From: a bacterium 336/3
GTDB taxonomy: Bacteria > Bacteroidota > Bacteroidia > Cytophagales > Thermonemataceae
Reading direction: 5' to 3'
Assembly (NCBI GenBank): GCA_001281695.1
Contig: LJIE01000001.1
Span: forward strand, 254,107 to 318,106
Length of the DNA: 64,000 nucleotides
Shown here: positions 25,104 to 33,733 of the stretch, one piece after another
How the letters are laid out: every line of letters begins with the position of its first letter
Position numbering within the stretch: position 1 is the stretch's first letter
Made by a program: the position numbers and the translations under genes
Notes under the pieces: model-generated
The model's database searches: none
What the model was told of the DNA's origin: nothing
The model's input: only the letters and a program-made list of their open reading frames with translations

Positions 25104-26378
25104 TTATAAACCTCCTATTACTTTACCTATCCATTCGTAAATGCTTTCAGCAATTTGTGGATTAAAATCAGATTCTTTATCAGTATCTTGGGAGTTACGC
25201 AAACACATTTTATGATCTGCTCTATTTATTTTGATAAAAGTTCCTTTTTTAGGATTATGTTGGTTGATAATATTTGTAATAAGCTGATGTTCAGAAGCAA
25301 AAGTTGACCTATCAGATTCTCCCCAAATGGAAAGAACATAACCATTATATTCTTTCCATTGTTGAGCTACATTAATCTCACTTAATTGATACCAATATTG
25401 TGGACTTCTGAAACTGAATCTTTTTAAAAAGTCTTGACAATCTGAATTATATTTAAAAACACTATCTAAATGTTGTTTTTGCATAAAAAATCTAACGCTA
25501 CAATCTGTTACATTTTTTGTCCATTCTTCTACATCTTCATAATCTTCTCCTTTTTGTATAGCCATTGCCTTGCGAGAGTCTATCAAATAATTTGTCCAAT
25601 TCTGACCAATAGTACCATAAACCACAACTCCTTTTGCATTTTCTTTTTGTGCAATCATAGGGGCTATTACGCCTCCTAAACTATGCCCAATTACAAAAAT
25701 GTTATCTTTATCTACAAAAGGATATGTTTTTAAGGCTTTGAGAGCTTCTGTGAAATGAGCTAATTCTGTTTGGAAATCAAGTTTTTCACAAGGAGTACCT
25801 TGACTATCTCCAACACCAGATTTTTCAACCCTCATGGTTACAATATTGTTTTTACTTAAATGACGCAACATTTGAACATGCCCATAAGTAGTATCCATAG
25901 GAGTATCAACAGGATAACAACCTACCCCTTGAATAAAAATTACAGCAGGATATTTACCTTCTTTTTGGGGAACCGTAATAATACTACGTAAAACAGCATT
26001 ATTTACAGGGATTTCGCCATAAATGGTTCTGTTAGCAAAGGTAATTTCTTTGGGTGCTTCATCTAAACGAGCATCAAGAATTATTTCCTGATCATTTCTA
26101 CGAACTTTTAGTTTTACTTTTTCTTTTGGACTAAATTTTTTAAGTCCTTGAATAAGCTCTTGAATAGAATGAGGCTGAAAATCATTGATACTCAATAATT
26201 CATCTCCGATTTTCATTCCAGACCTTTCTGCAGCAGTTTTGGGATAAATCTTATTGATAACTAAAACTTGATTTTTTTCTACTGGATCAATGCCTAAAAA
26301 AGCCCTTCTTGTCAGCTTTTGTGCAACTGACACGCCAATCCAACCCCAAATAATGATAAGTAAAATGTAAAATCGCAT
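25104..26378 (-). CDS. Exported PDZ-domain alpha/beta-hydrolase
   Basis: 424 residues. An N-terminal hydrophobic signal ends VSVAQ; a PDZ domain at about 25-110 has KIYPKTAAERSGMKIGDELLSIN; a serine-hydrolase domain runs from about 135 on. The nucleophile is in VIGHSLGGVI, the acid in WGESDRST, and the histidine in RADHKM, the classic triad order. PDZ fused to a hydrolase suggests docking to a protein terminus or complex in the periplasm (inference). Substrate unknown; the fold resembles S9/dienelactone-type esterases. Pairs with the formyl-THF ligase gene by proximity only. Confidence 0.85.
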   Translation of the reverse strand: MRFYILLIIIWGWIGVSVAQKLTRRAFLGIDPVEKNQVLVINKIYPKTAAERSGMKIGDELLSINDFQPHSIQELIQGLKKFSPKEKVKLKVRRNDQEIILDARLDEAPKEITFANRTIYGEIPVNNAVLRSIITVPQKEGKYPAVIFIQGVGCYPVDTPMDTTYGHVQMLRHLSKNNIVTMRVEKSGVGDSQGTPCEKLDFQTELAHFTEALKALKTYPFVDKDNIFVIGHSLGGVIAPMIAQKENAKGVVVYGTIGQNWTNYLIDSRKAMAIQKGEDYEDVEEWTKNVTDCSVRFFMQKQHLDSVFKYNSDCQDFLKRFSFRSPQYWYQLSEINVAQQWKEYNGYVLSIWGESDRSTFASEHQLITNIINQHNPKKGTFIKINRADHKMCLRNSQDTDKESDFNPQIAESIYEWIGKVIGGL

Positions 26379-26546
26379 ATTTATTGTAGTAATTTCTATA
26401 AAAACGACTATGGTTATAAATTATTATAAATTGTAAAAAAAGTTATCAAAAAATTCTACAACATCAAATTATTATTTTGCAAATTTAGAGAGATAAATTG
26501 TGATTTTAAATTGTTTTGTAAATAAATACTTAAATTCAAAGAAGAT

Positions 26547-27173
26547 ATGAAAGCCTTTATTTTAATTTTAACAATTTTACTTGGCATAAGTCAAAATGTT
26601 TGTGGGCAAATTCTTGCTGAAGGAACATTCCACGCAGGGAGTGTAAAAGATAAAGAAGGAAATACATGGGGAGGACAAATAAAATATGATACCAAACAAC
26701 AAACAGTGATGGTAGACAATGGAGGAACACTAAAAACCTTTAATGCAAGAAACATTGAGAGTTTTTCGTTTTATGATAGTAAAGTGAAAGCAAATAGAAG
26801 ATTTTTAACCCTTATGTATGCAAAAAACATTAATATCAGTTATGAATCTGCTACTTTTTTTGAGGTGCTTACAGAGGGAAACAAAGTAACACTATTAGGA
26901 ACAGAGTATTTAGAAACTCGCATGAATCCGCAAGCAGGATGGGGTTGGTATGGTACAGGAGGACGGACTTTTTCTTATAGAATCATTACAGAGTTTTACA
27001 TTATGAATAAAAGCGGAAAAATTGTAAAACTGAGAACAGGAAGTAAAAAACAATTTTTGTCCCAAATGAAAGAAGAGACTTCTCAATTAGAAACATTTAT
27101 GAAAAAGAATAAATTGGGAGTACAACAACGTCTTGACATGATAAAAATATTTGATTACTATAACACACTCTAA
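26547..27173 (+). CDS. Secreted protein of unknown function
   Basis: 208 residues with a signal peptide ending NVCGQ. The mature region is beta-rich ([23 protein letters not shown]) with a Gly/Trp/Tyr patch ([18 protein letters not shown]) and a basic helical C-terminus. I recognise no family; similar lengths and patterns occur among exported Bacteroidota proteins. It stands alone between the divergent hydrolase and tRNA-Ser. Confidence 0.65.
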   Translation: MKAFILILTILLGISQNVCGQILAEGTFHAGSVKDKEGNTWGGQIKYDTKQQTVMVDNGGTLKTFNARNIESFSFYDSKVKANRRFLTLMYAKNINISYESATFFEVLTEGNKVTLLGTEYLETRMNPQAGWGWYGTGGRTFSYRIITEFYIMNKSGKIVKLRTGSKKQFLSQMKEETSQLETFMKKNKLGVQQRLDMIKIFDYYNTL

Positions 27174-27184
27174 AGGAAATTTAC

Positions 27185-27192
27185 TAAATTTG
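27185..27192 (+). promoter_or_regulatory. Candidate -7 element of tRNA-Ser
   Basis: TAAATTTG fits TAnnTTTG and ends 14 bases before the tRNA 5' end. No well-placed -33 TTTG is visible. Confidence 0.4.
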
Positions 27193-27206
27193 CATTCCTA
27201 AAAATT

Positions 27207-27293
<87 letters not shown>

Positions 27294-27294
27294 C

Positions 27295-27339
27295 AAAAAG
27301 AAAAGCTATCTATACATATTATAGATAGCTTTTCTTTTT
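27295..27339 (+). terminator. Terminator after tRNA-Ser
   Basis: A long near-perfect hairpin, AAAAAGAAAAGCTATCTAT with its complement, loop ACATATT, and T run. The stem is extended by A/T pairing, so it may act on both strands. Confidence 0.85.
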
Positions 27340-27352
27340 ATATATTCTACAT

Positions 27353-27925
27353 CTACTCTTTTGTGAAAACAAGCTCTTCACTCCAATAAAGTTTATTATT
27401 CAAGTTTTTAGCTATAAAATCTCTGAAAATCTTTTCACTTGCAAACTTTGTAGGTTTTGCATTACTCGCATCATATCTTTTGCCTTTGGCTTTTGCCTCA
27501 TTTACACCTTTTTCAAAAAATAGAGATACAGATAATTTTCCATCTTTTACTTTATACTTAAAATAACAATATCCTTTTTTACCTTCTTCTTCTGCTCCAA
27601 AATTAACGATTTTTGTTCCTTTTAGTATAGATATATACGCATCTAAAGGTTTATCTTCTTTGGGCTGTTCACCTTCTGTTGGCTTATTCTTGATATCAAG
27701 GGTGTATGTTCCTGTTGAAGAGCTTTTTGTGAAAATAATTTTATCAATAGGAAGTTCTAATTCTTCAGCAGATTTTTTAGCTGGAGGAACAAACTTCCAA
27801 GAGCCAACTAATTGGTCATCATCAACAAATGCAGTTTTATCAGTTATAAGATATTCAGAAGAAATACATGAACCCATGAATAAAACTGTTAGTAAAAGTA
27901 GAAAAGGAAATTGTAGCTTTTTCAT
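27353..27925 (-). CDS. Putative lipoprotein of unknown function
   Basis: 190 residues; lipobox LFMGSC near residue 20. The mature chain begins with a lipocalin-like phrase (DQLVGSWKFVPP), followed by beta-strands and a Lys/Glu-rich loop (KPTEGEQPKEDKP). The LxGxWkf motif is typical of lipocalin-like DUF4488/META-adjacent lipoproteins in Bacteroidota, but the match is loose. Single gene; the T run of the tRNA terminator may also end it. Confidence 0.68.
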   Translation of the reverse strand: MKKLQFPFLLLLTVLFMGSCISSEYLITDKTAFVDDDQLVGSWKFVPPAKKSAEELELPIDKIIFTKSSSTGTYTLDIKNKPTEGEQPKEDKPLDAYISILKGTKIVNFGAEEEGKKGYCYFKYKVKDGKLSVSLFFEKGVNEAKAKGKRYDASNAKPTKFASEKIFRDFIAKNLNNKLYWSEELVFTKE

Positions 27926-27956
27926 AATACATTTTGTTTAAAATTTCTCAAAAATA

Positions 27957-27990
27957 AAGAACCCTCCATAAAATATAGAGGGTCTTTTTA
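27957..27990 (-). terminator. Terminator between the TraB-like gene and the lipoprotein gene
   Basis: Stem ACCCTC / GAGGGT extended by A-T pairs, with an A run before and T run after, downstream of the TraB-like gene's stop on the minus strand. Confidence 0.7.
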
Positions 27991-28043
27991 TGAAAGAAAC
28001 TTTTTTGTTTATCAAATTATATTACGGCTTAATGAATCAATTT

Positions 28044-29003
28044 TTATATCTTAGTTTTGAGAGGTTTAACGGTATAACCTTGCTTACGTAATTGATAAAT
28101 CAAGCCATCTTTGCCAACTAAATGCAATGCTCCTACAGCTATAAAAACTGGTTTTTCTTGAACTAATTTGTAGATTTGAGGCATCCAAGCGTCATTTCTG
28201 TTTTTTAGTAAAGAATTGTATTCTTCAGGTTTCATATTTTTGTCATCTAATCCAAATTTTGCCAATTCATTCAGATTTTGCTCTGCATAATACTTATTCA
28301 ATTTCTTCATAGATTCTGATGATTGTGAACCTTTATCTTCAATAACTTCCATCAACATTTCAGCTTGGCGTTGTAAAGACGACCCTTTTAATAAAACATT
28401 AGCTTGTAATTCAACAGTTTCCAAACCAATAATCTCTTTTTCTAAAGATTTTCCATACGTTTGAAAATATCCATCCAAACTATTACTGGGGTCGCCACTC
28501 ATCATTTTGTTCTCATCTAAGCCCAATTCTTTAGAAATCTTCTTTACAGAAATCATTTGAATAAGCATCATGGGACGCATTTTATTAAAAAGAGCAGCAC
28601 TCATGCCCATATTTGTTTGTAAATATTCATCTACTTGGTTAAATTTCTTTTCCCCCAACAAATCTTTAAGTGTTGTATCTTGCATGATAGCTACTTTCAT
28701 CATAGCCATGGATGTAGCCATCATGTTATCTAATGCTATTTCGCCAATAACAGTTTTGCTTTTTCTGATTTTCTCTTTTATAAACTCATTCTTCTTAACA
28801 GAATCTGGTGGATATAAGTGGTGTGTACCAAATAAATAAGATGGTTCTTTAATTCCTTTTCCCGAAATTTCCCAAAAAACAGAGTTTTCAAGTTCTAAAT
28901 TTGGAGTAATACTGCTTTTTGCTGAGTTTTTTACTTTTTTTTGTGCAATAGCAACATCTACAATAAATAAGAGTAATGATGCTAAAATAAGATACTTTTT
29001 CAT
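28044..29003 (-). CDS. TraB/GumN-family exported protein
   Basis: 319 residues with signal peptide ending VAIAQ. The family's features are present: SYLFGTHHL with the Gx2H-type N-terminal motif, the GEIAL acid, the central ETVELQ segment, and the C-terminal RNDAWMPQI and FIAVGALHLVGKDGLI-type blocks. TraB/GumN proteins have a metal-dependent peptidase-like active site (Tiki fold); the substrate in bacteria is unknown. It follows the FtsL-like gene by 9 bases. Confidence 0.87.
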   Translation of the reverse strand: MKKYLILASLLLFIVDVAIAQKKVKNSAKSSITPNLELENSVFWEISGKGIKEPSYLFGTHHLYPPDSVKKNEFIKEKIRKSKTVIGEIALDNMMATSMAMMKVAIMQDTTLKDLLGEKKFNQVDEYLQTNMGMSAALFNKMRPMMLIQMISVKKISKELGLDENKMMSGDPSNSLDGYFQTYGKSLEKEIIGLETVELQANVLLKGSSLQRQAEMLMEVIEDKGSQSSESMKKLNKYYAEQNLNELAKFGLDDKNMKPEEYNSLLKNRNDAWMPQIYKLVQEKPVFIAVGALHLVGKDGLIYQLRKQGYTVKPLKTKI

Positions 29004-29012
29004 GGTATAGGG

Positions 29013-29387
29013 TTATTTTTTGATAATGATTTGATAAGGAACTTTTTCGGCTCGTTCAAGACCCATATCCTTAGCTCGCTTTTCGACTTCTGAATACTTT
29101 GTAGTATTCATATACTTAGCCTGAGATTGTGTATAGTCAGAACGAAGATTAGTGACGTCTTTTTCTAAAATAATAATTTGTCGTTGGAGCTTCCTTGCAT
29201 AATGAGTGTTACTGATATAAAATATACCTAAAATTGTGAGATATAGTACATAAGGAATATAATTGATAGGTTTTCTTTTTTGGGTAAGAAAATCTACGTT
29301 TACTAAATTATCAATCCAAAGAAAAACACTTCTCTTTGCTTCAGGACGTTCGGGGGCGGATTCTTTATATGTATTTTCCATTATCAT
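29013..29387 (-). CDS. FtsL-like cell division protein
   Basis: 124 residues. Short cytoplasmic N-terminus, one transmembrane helix (YIPYVLYLTILGIFYIS), then a coiled coil (RKLQRQIIILEKDVTNLRSDYT) and a small C-terminal region (RAKDMGLERAEKVPYQI). This matches the FtsL-like family of Bacteroidota, part of the FtsQLB-type divisome. It is not next to mraZ/rsmH/ftsI as in the usual dcw cluster, but pairs with a TraB protein. Start could be Met-1 or Met-3. Confidence 0.78.
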   Translation of the reverse strand: MIMENTYKESAPERPEAKRSVFLWIDNLVNVDFLTQKRKPINYIPYVLYLTILGIFYISNTHYARKLQRQIIILEKDVTNLRSDYTQSQAKYMNTTKYSEVEKRAKDMGLERAEKVPYQIIIKK

Positions 29388-29503
29388 GAATTCTTTACTT
29401 TAACGAAAACAAAAATAATATTAGTTCATTTGAGAGTAAAAATAATAGTAAAAATATAAAACACTCAACTATTAAGAAGGGTTTTACTTAAAAAAATAGA
29501 TGA

Positions 29504-29656
29504 ATGGCTAAAATGCGAAAAAAAAGTGACTTGCCTGAAAAAACCTGTGTAATTTGCAAAAGACCATTCTCTTGGCGAAAAAAATGGGAAAAAGTATGGA
29601 ACGAAGTTTTGTATTGTAGTGATAAATGTAAAAAACAAAGAAAACAGAAAATATAA
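29504..29656 (+). CDS. DUF2256 zinc-finger-like small protein, 50 aa
   Basis: A 50-residue reading frame, ATG to TAA. It carries the DUF2256 signature: [20 protein letters not shown], then [12 protein letters not shown]. The four cysteines (CxxC ... CxxxC) should bind zinc. It is very basic. Function unknown. Genes of this size are easily missed. It lies directly upstream of hisF on the same strand, with 37 bases between. Confidence 0.85.
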   Translation: MAKMRKKSDLPEKTCVICKRPFSWRKKWEKVWNEVLYCSDKCKKQRKQKI

Positions 29657-29662
29657 AAATTA

Positions 29663-29670
29663 TATATTTG
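29663..29670 (+). promoter_or_regulatory. Candidate -7 element of hisF
   Basis: TATATTTG fits TAnnTTTG exactly, 23 bases before the hisF ATG. No -33 TTTG is visible at the expected distance. Confidence 0.35.
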
Positions 29671-29693
29671 CCTTCCATTTTATAAAAACTATT

Positions 29694-30449
29694 ATGCTCA
29701 CAAAACGAATTATCCCTTGTTTAGATATAAAAGATGGTAGAACAGTAAAAGGTGTAAATTTTGAAAATTTAATAGATGCTGGAAATCCTGTAGAATTAGC
29801 TCAACGCTACGCAGAAGAAGGAGCTGATGAGTTAGTCTTCTTAGATATCAATGCAACAGTTGAAGGTAGAAAGACACTGGTAGCTTTGGTAAAAGAAATT
29901 GCTGCCCATCTCAATATTCCTTTTACTGTAGGTGGCGGAATTAGTAGTAAACAAGATGTATCAGAACTTTTAAATGCAGGAGCTGATAAAATTTCTATCA
30001 ATTCTTCAGCAGTACGAAACCCTAAGCTTGTTGATGAATTAGCATTAGAATTTGGTAGTCAATGTATTATACTAGCCATTGATACTAAAAATATTGATAA
30101 AACTCATTATGTTCATACTCATGGAGGACGTAAACCTACTGATATACAAACATTTTTATGGGCAAAAGAAGTAGCAGAAAGAGGAGCTGGTGAAATCTTA
30201 CTTACATCTATGGATGCAGATGGGACAAAAGCAGGTTTTGATATATCTATTACAGCCAAAATCTCAGAAGCTGTTTCCATTCCTGTAATAGCCTCTGGAG
30301 GAGCGGGTTCAATACAAGATTTTTCAGAAGTATTCACAACAGGTAAAGCAGATGCTGCTCTTGCCGCAAGTATTTTTCACTTTAAAGAAATAGCCATTCA
30401 AGATTTAAAAAGCTATTTATATCAGCAAAATATTTCAGTAAGACAATAA
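29694..30449 (+). CDS. hisF: Imidazole glycerol phosphate synthase, cyclase subunit
   Basis: 251 residues when started at [16 protein letters not shown], the standard HisF N-terminus; the frame is open 25 codons further upstream, overlapping the DUF2256 gene, which I reject. It is a TIM barrel that closes the imidazole ring using ammonia from HisH. D11 (CLDIKDGR) and the later DxT-type acid (LTSMDADGT) are the catalytic pair, and phosphate sites GGGISS and ASGGAGS are present. No other his gene is near, so the pathway is dispersed here. Confidence 0.95.
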   Translation: MLTKRIIPCLDIKDGRTVKGVNFENLIDAGNPVELAQRYAEEGADELVFLDINATVEGRKTLVALVKEIAAHLNIPFTVGGGISSKQDVSELLNAGADKISINSSAVRNPKLVDELALEFGSQCIILAIDTKNIDKTHYVHTHGGRKPTDIQTFLWAKEVAERGAGEILLTSMDADGTKAGFDISITAKISEAVSIPVIASGGAGSIQDFSEVFTTGKADAALAASIFHFKEIAIQDLKSYLYQQNISVRQ

Positions 30450-30480
30450 AAAAGGATAGCTAATTTTAGCTATCCTTTTA
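30448..30480. terminator. Bidirectional terminator between hisF and the convergent SBP gene
   Basis: AAAAGGATAGCTAA / TTAGCTATCCTTTT stem with a T-rich loop and flanking A and T runs. Confidence 0.85.
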
Positions 30481-30497
30481 GTATCAAATACTAGTTA

Positions 30498-32189
30498 TTA
30501 TTTTGAAGCAGTTGCTTTCTTTTCTTTTTCACCTTCTTTTTCTGCCTTATCTCCAAAATCTACATTTTCTAAGAATAAAATATTAGTAGGGTTAGTTTTT
30601 AAACCTTTTAATTTTTTATTATAAATCCTTAAAATTTCGTCATAATACAATACGATAATAGGAGACTCTTCAATCAATAAATTATCCATATCATGGTAGT
30701 ATTTATAAAGAAGCAGATGGTTTTCATCATGTTCGTCCTTCGATTGTGCTTCATCATAAAGTCTATCAAATTCTTTGCTTACAAAGTTTGTTTTATTAGG
30801 ACCTACAGGAGAGAAGTTTTGGCTATAGAACATTGCAAAATAATTTTCAGCATCAGGATAATCTCCTAACCAAGAACCTCTAAACAAAGTAACTTTTCCA
30901 TCATCTACCATTTGTTGATGCGTTACAAACTGATTACTCTCTATAGTAACATTTACACCAATTTCACTCCATTGTTTTTTGATAAACTCTGCAATTTCTT
31001 TGTCCGTTTGATAAGTATGAAGTTTTAATTCAGGTAAACCTTTTCCACCTTCATGACCAATTTCTTTTAATAATTGACGAGCTTTTGCTAAATTATAAGT
31101 ATAACCTTTTACTCTTACAGAATCAAAAGATGGAAGTGCAGCAGGAGTGATACCTGAAATACCAGGCATTCCCAATCCATTACGTAAAGAAAGAACAATT
31201 TGATCTCTGTCAATAGCATAACTTAAAGCTTGACGGAATTTCTTCTTCAAGAAAGGATGTGTAGTATCTTTATATTTTCCTGTATTAAGCTGAAAACCAA
31301 TGTACTCAGTGTTCATGTAGGGAACTTTATCAACATTATATTTTTTACGGAATTCTTCTTTCACCTTTCCTTTATCCAAAATATCTTTTGCTGTTTCAGG
31401 AAGTCCTGTAATAAAATCTAATTTACCAGCAACAAATTCATTATATGCTTGATTGGGGTCATTGATAAATGAAACTTGTACAACATCAATGAATGGTAAT
31501 TTACGACCATCATGATCCATCTTCCAATAATGTTCATTTTTAGATAAAATCAGCTTTTCGCCCTCTTTCCACTCTTTTAATTGAAAAGCTCCTGTTCCAA
31601 TAGGATGTGCCCTAAAATCATCTTTATATTTTTCAATAGCTTCTTTTGGTATTACAAATGCATAAGGCATCGTAAGCATCTCTAAAAAAGGAGGAAATTT
31701 TTTCTGTAAACGAATCTGTAATGTATATCTATCAAGAGCTATAAATGCAGAATCAGGATTTTGGTGTACTTTACCTCTAAAAATCCAAGCACCTGTACTA
31801 CGAGTTTTAGGATTCAAAATTCTTTGAAAGCTATAAACAAAGTCATCAGCATGAACTTCTCTTCCTGTGTTACCTGGAAAGCAAGGATCATCATGAAAAC
31901 GAATGTTTTTCTTTAATTTGAAGGTATAAACCGTTTCTGTAGAGTCCCAAGAGTAAGACTCTGCAATGGATTGTGTTGGGTGCATATTTTCATCCAATTC
32001 CAAAAGTCCATTGAAAATTTGACTCGTAGCCCAAACACTTGCTCTATTTCGAGCCTGAGCAGGGTCTAGTGAATTCAGACCACCAGTTTGATTGTAACGA
32101 AAGACTTTCTTGCCTCCATTATCTTCTTTACCACCACAAGAAGCAAAGAGAAATAAAGCCACAGCGAACAATAATAATTGTCTCATCAT
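30498..32189 (-). CDS. ABC-type oligopeptide substrate-binding lipoprotein
   Basis: 563 residues. Lipobox FLFASCGG gives a membrane-anchored periplasmic protein. The mature part is a family 5 solute-binding protein: N-terminal LNSLDPAQARNRASVW, SIAESYSW...YTFKLKKNIRFHD, ADDFVYSFQRILNPKT, PIGTGAF, and the late RGSWLGDYPDAENYF block. It delivers peptides or similar ligands to an ABC importer whose permease and ATPase genes are not adjacent. The C-terminus is Lys/Glu-rich. Monocistronic. Confidence 0.92.
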   Translation of the reverse strand: MMRQLLLFAVALFLFASCGGKEDNGGKKVFRYNQTGGLNSLDPAQARNRASVWATSQIFNGLLELDENMHPTQSIAESYSWDSTETVYTFKLKKNIRFHDDPCFPGNTGREVHADDFVYSFQRILNPKTRSTGAWIFRGKVHQNPDSAFIALDRYTLQIRLQKKFPPFLEMLTMPYAFVIPKEAIEKYKDDFRAHPIGTGAFQLKEWKEGEKLILSKNEHYWKMDHDGRKLPFIDVVQVSFINDPNQAYNEFVAGKLDFITGLPETAKDILDKGKVKEEFRKKYNVDKVPYMNTEYIGFQLNTGKYKDTTHPFLKKKFRQALSYAIDRDQIVLSLRNGLGMPGISGITPAALPSFDSVRVKGYTYNLAKARQLLKEIGHEGGKGLPELKLHTYQTDKEIAEFIKKQWSEIGVNVTIESNQFVTHQQMVDDGKVTLFRGSWLGDYPDAENYFAMFYSQNFSPVGPNKTNFVSKEFDRLYDEAQSKDEHDENHLLLYKYYHDMDNLLIEESPIIVLYYDEILRIYNKKLKGLKTNPTNILFLENVDFGDKAEKEGEKEKKATASK

Positions 32190-32388
32190 AAAATTTTGAA
32201 ATTGTTTGAATTAAAGTTCTATATTTGCATAAATTTTCTAAGAAAATTCACTTTTACAAGAAACATCACAAATATATATTATTTTTGGTAAGCAAATTAA
32301 ATTTTTTTTTAGAAAAAAAAAACGTTTCTTGCTTTTATTCTATATAAACAAACGGTTTTGAACTTACATACTAACACTATTTTTAAAT

Positions 32389-33174
32389 ATGGGTAAAATT
32401 ATTGCCATAGCGAACCAAAAAGGAGGAGTAGGTAAAACAACCACAGCCATCAATTTAGCTGCAAGTTTGGCTACTTTGGGTTATAAAACATTGCTTGTAG
32501 ACGCTGACCCTCAGGCAAATTCTACCTCAGGTTTAGGGCATAATCCTAAGCAAATACAAACAAGTATCTACGAATGTATGGTGGATGGTGCAAGTGCAGC
32601 TCAAGCTACTTTGCCCGTATCTATAGATAATCTTTTCTTAATACCTTCACATATTGATTTAGTAGGTGCAGAAGTTGAGATGATTAATCTTGAAAGTAGA
32701 GAAGAAAAAATGAAAATTGCACTCAATGCTATTAAAAATGAGTACGATTTTATAGTAATAGATTGTTCGCCTTCATTAGGACTCATAACTGTAAATTCTC
32801 TTACAGCAGCTGATTCTGTTCTTGTACCTGTTCAATGCGAATATTTTGCTTTAGAAGGACTTGGAAAATTACTCAATACTATTAAAATTATTCAATCTAG
32901 ATTGAATACACGCTTAGAAATAGAAGGAATATTACTTACTATGCATGATTCCCGTGTTCGCCTTTCTACACAAGTTGTAGAAGATGTAAGTAATCACTTC
33001 AAACAGATGGTTTTTAAAACAGTTATTCCAAGAAATGTACGTTTAAGTGAATCTCCAAGTTTTGGACTTCCTGCAATCCAACATGACTCTTCAAGTAAAG
33101 GAGCAGCAAGCTATTTAGAACTTGCTAAAGAAATTCTTGAGAAAAATAAAATTAAAAAAAGTGCTGTAAAATAA
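32389..33174 (+). CDS. parA: Chromosome partitioning ATPase ParA (Soj)
   Basis: 261 residues. The deviant Walker A KGGVGKTT is at residues 11-18 and the A' motif at VDADPQANSTSGLG; the Walker B phrase is IVIDCSPSLGLITVNSL. Short N-terminus without HTH, as in chromosomal Soj. ParA drives segregation of ParB-parS complexes. parS copies lie at 2395, 2497 and, imperfectly, 36061. A DUF1648 membrane gene separates it from parB, all on the same strand. Confidence 0.95.
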   Translation: MGKIIAIANQKGGVGKTTTAINLAASLATLGYKTLLVDADPQANSTSGLGHNPKQIQTSIYECMVDGASAAQATLPVSIDNLFLIPSHIDLVGAEVEMINLESREEKMKIALNAIKNEYDFIVIDCSPSLGLITVNSLTAADSVLVPVQCEYFALEGLGKLLNTIKIIQSRLNTRLEIEGILLTMHDSRVRLSTQVVEDVSNHFKQMVFKTVIPRNVRLSESPSFGLPAIQHDSSSKGAASYLELAKEILEKNKIKKSAVK

Positions 33175-33186
33175 ATTTTTACTCTG

Positions 33187-33693
33187 ATGAGCAATCCCAA
33201 AATTAATTTGGAAATAAAGCCTTTAGATAAAACAATAGAAATCCTAACAGGGTTTCTATTGTTTTTTATGTGGGTATGGTTGTTATATCATTATTCTAAT
33301 CTCCCAGAAAGAATACCAACTCATTTTAATTTTAATGGACAAGCAGATGGTTTCGGACATAAAAACAACCTTTTTATCTTAGCCATTTTAGCAACCATTA
33401 TCTACATTGTACTATCTGTTCTTAAAAAAATTCCTCACCTCCTCAACTATCCTGTAACTGTTACAGAAGAAAATGCTTTCAAACTATATTATTTGAGCAA
33501 TCAGATGCTTCGATATTTAAAATTTTTGACAATTTTAGTTATGTGTATTGTAGAGATTTTCAATATCAATATTGCTAAAAATAATGTAGGTACACTACCT
33601 AATATCTTAATTTTTGGAATTATAAGCTTGATTTTTATTTCTACTATATACTTTATTATAAAGATGTTCATGATTTCTAAGAAAAATTCTTAA
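33187..33693 (+). CDS. DUF1648-domain membrane protein
   Basis: 168 residues, four predicted membrane spans. After the first span comes the DUF1648 signature LPERIPTHFNFNGQADGFGHKNN, as in the first half of SdpI-type immunity proteins. It begins 12 bases after parA and ends 40 before parB, so it is in the partition operon; this is unusual. SdpI-like proteins act in toxin immunity and signalling in Bacillus, but this shorter protein lacks the second SdpI half, so function is open. Confidence 0.82.
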   Translation: MSNPKINLEIKPLDKTIEILTGFLLFFMWVWLLYHYSNLPERIPTHFNFNGQADGFGHKNNLFILAILATIIYIVLSVLKKIPHLLNYPVTVTEENAFKLYYLSNQMLRYLKFLTILVMCIVEIFNINIAKNNVGTLPNILIFGIISLIFISTIYFIIKMFMISKKNS

Positions 33694-33733
33694 TTTTGCC
33701 TAAAATTCTAGATATTGATAAAAAGTAAAAAAG

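Noticed and set aside
29619-29693. N-terminal extension of hisF
   Set aside because: HisF proteins begin at [11 protein letters not shown]; the extension overlaps the DUF2256 gene and has no conserved residues.
33187-33693. SdpI-type toxin-immunity system within the partition operon
   Set aside because: Only the DUF1648 half is present and there is no toxin gene or SdpR-like regulator nearby.
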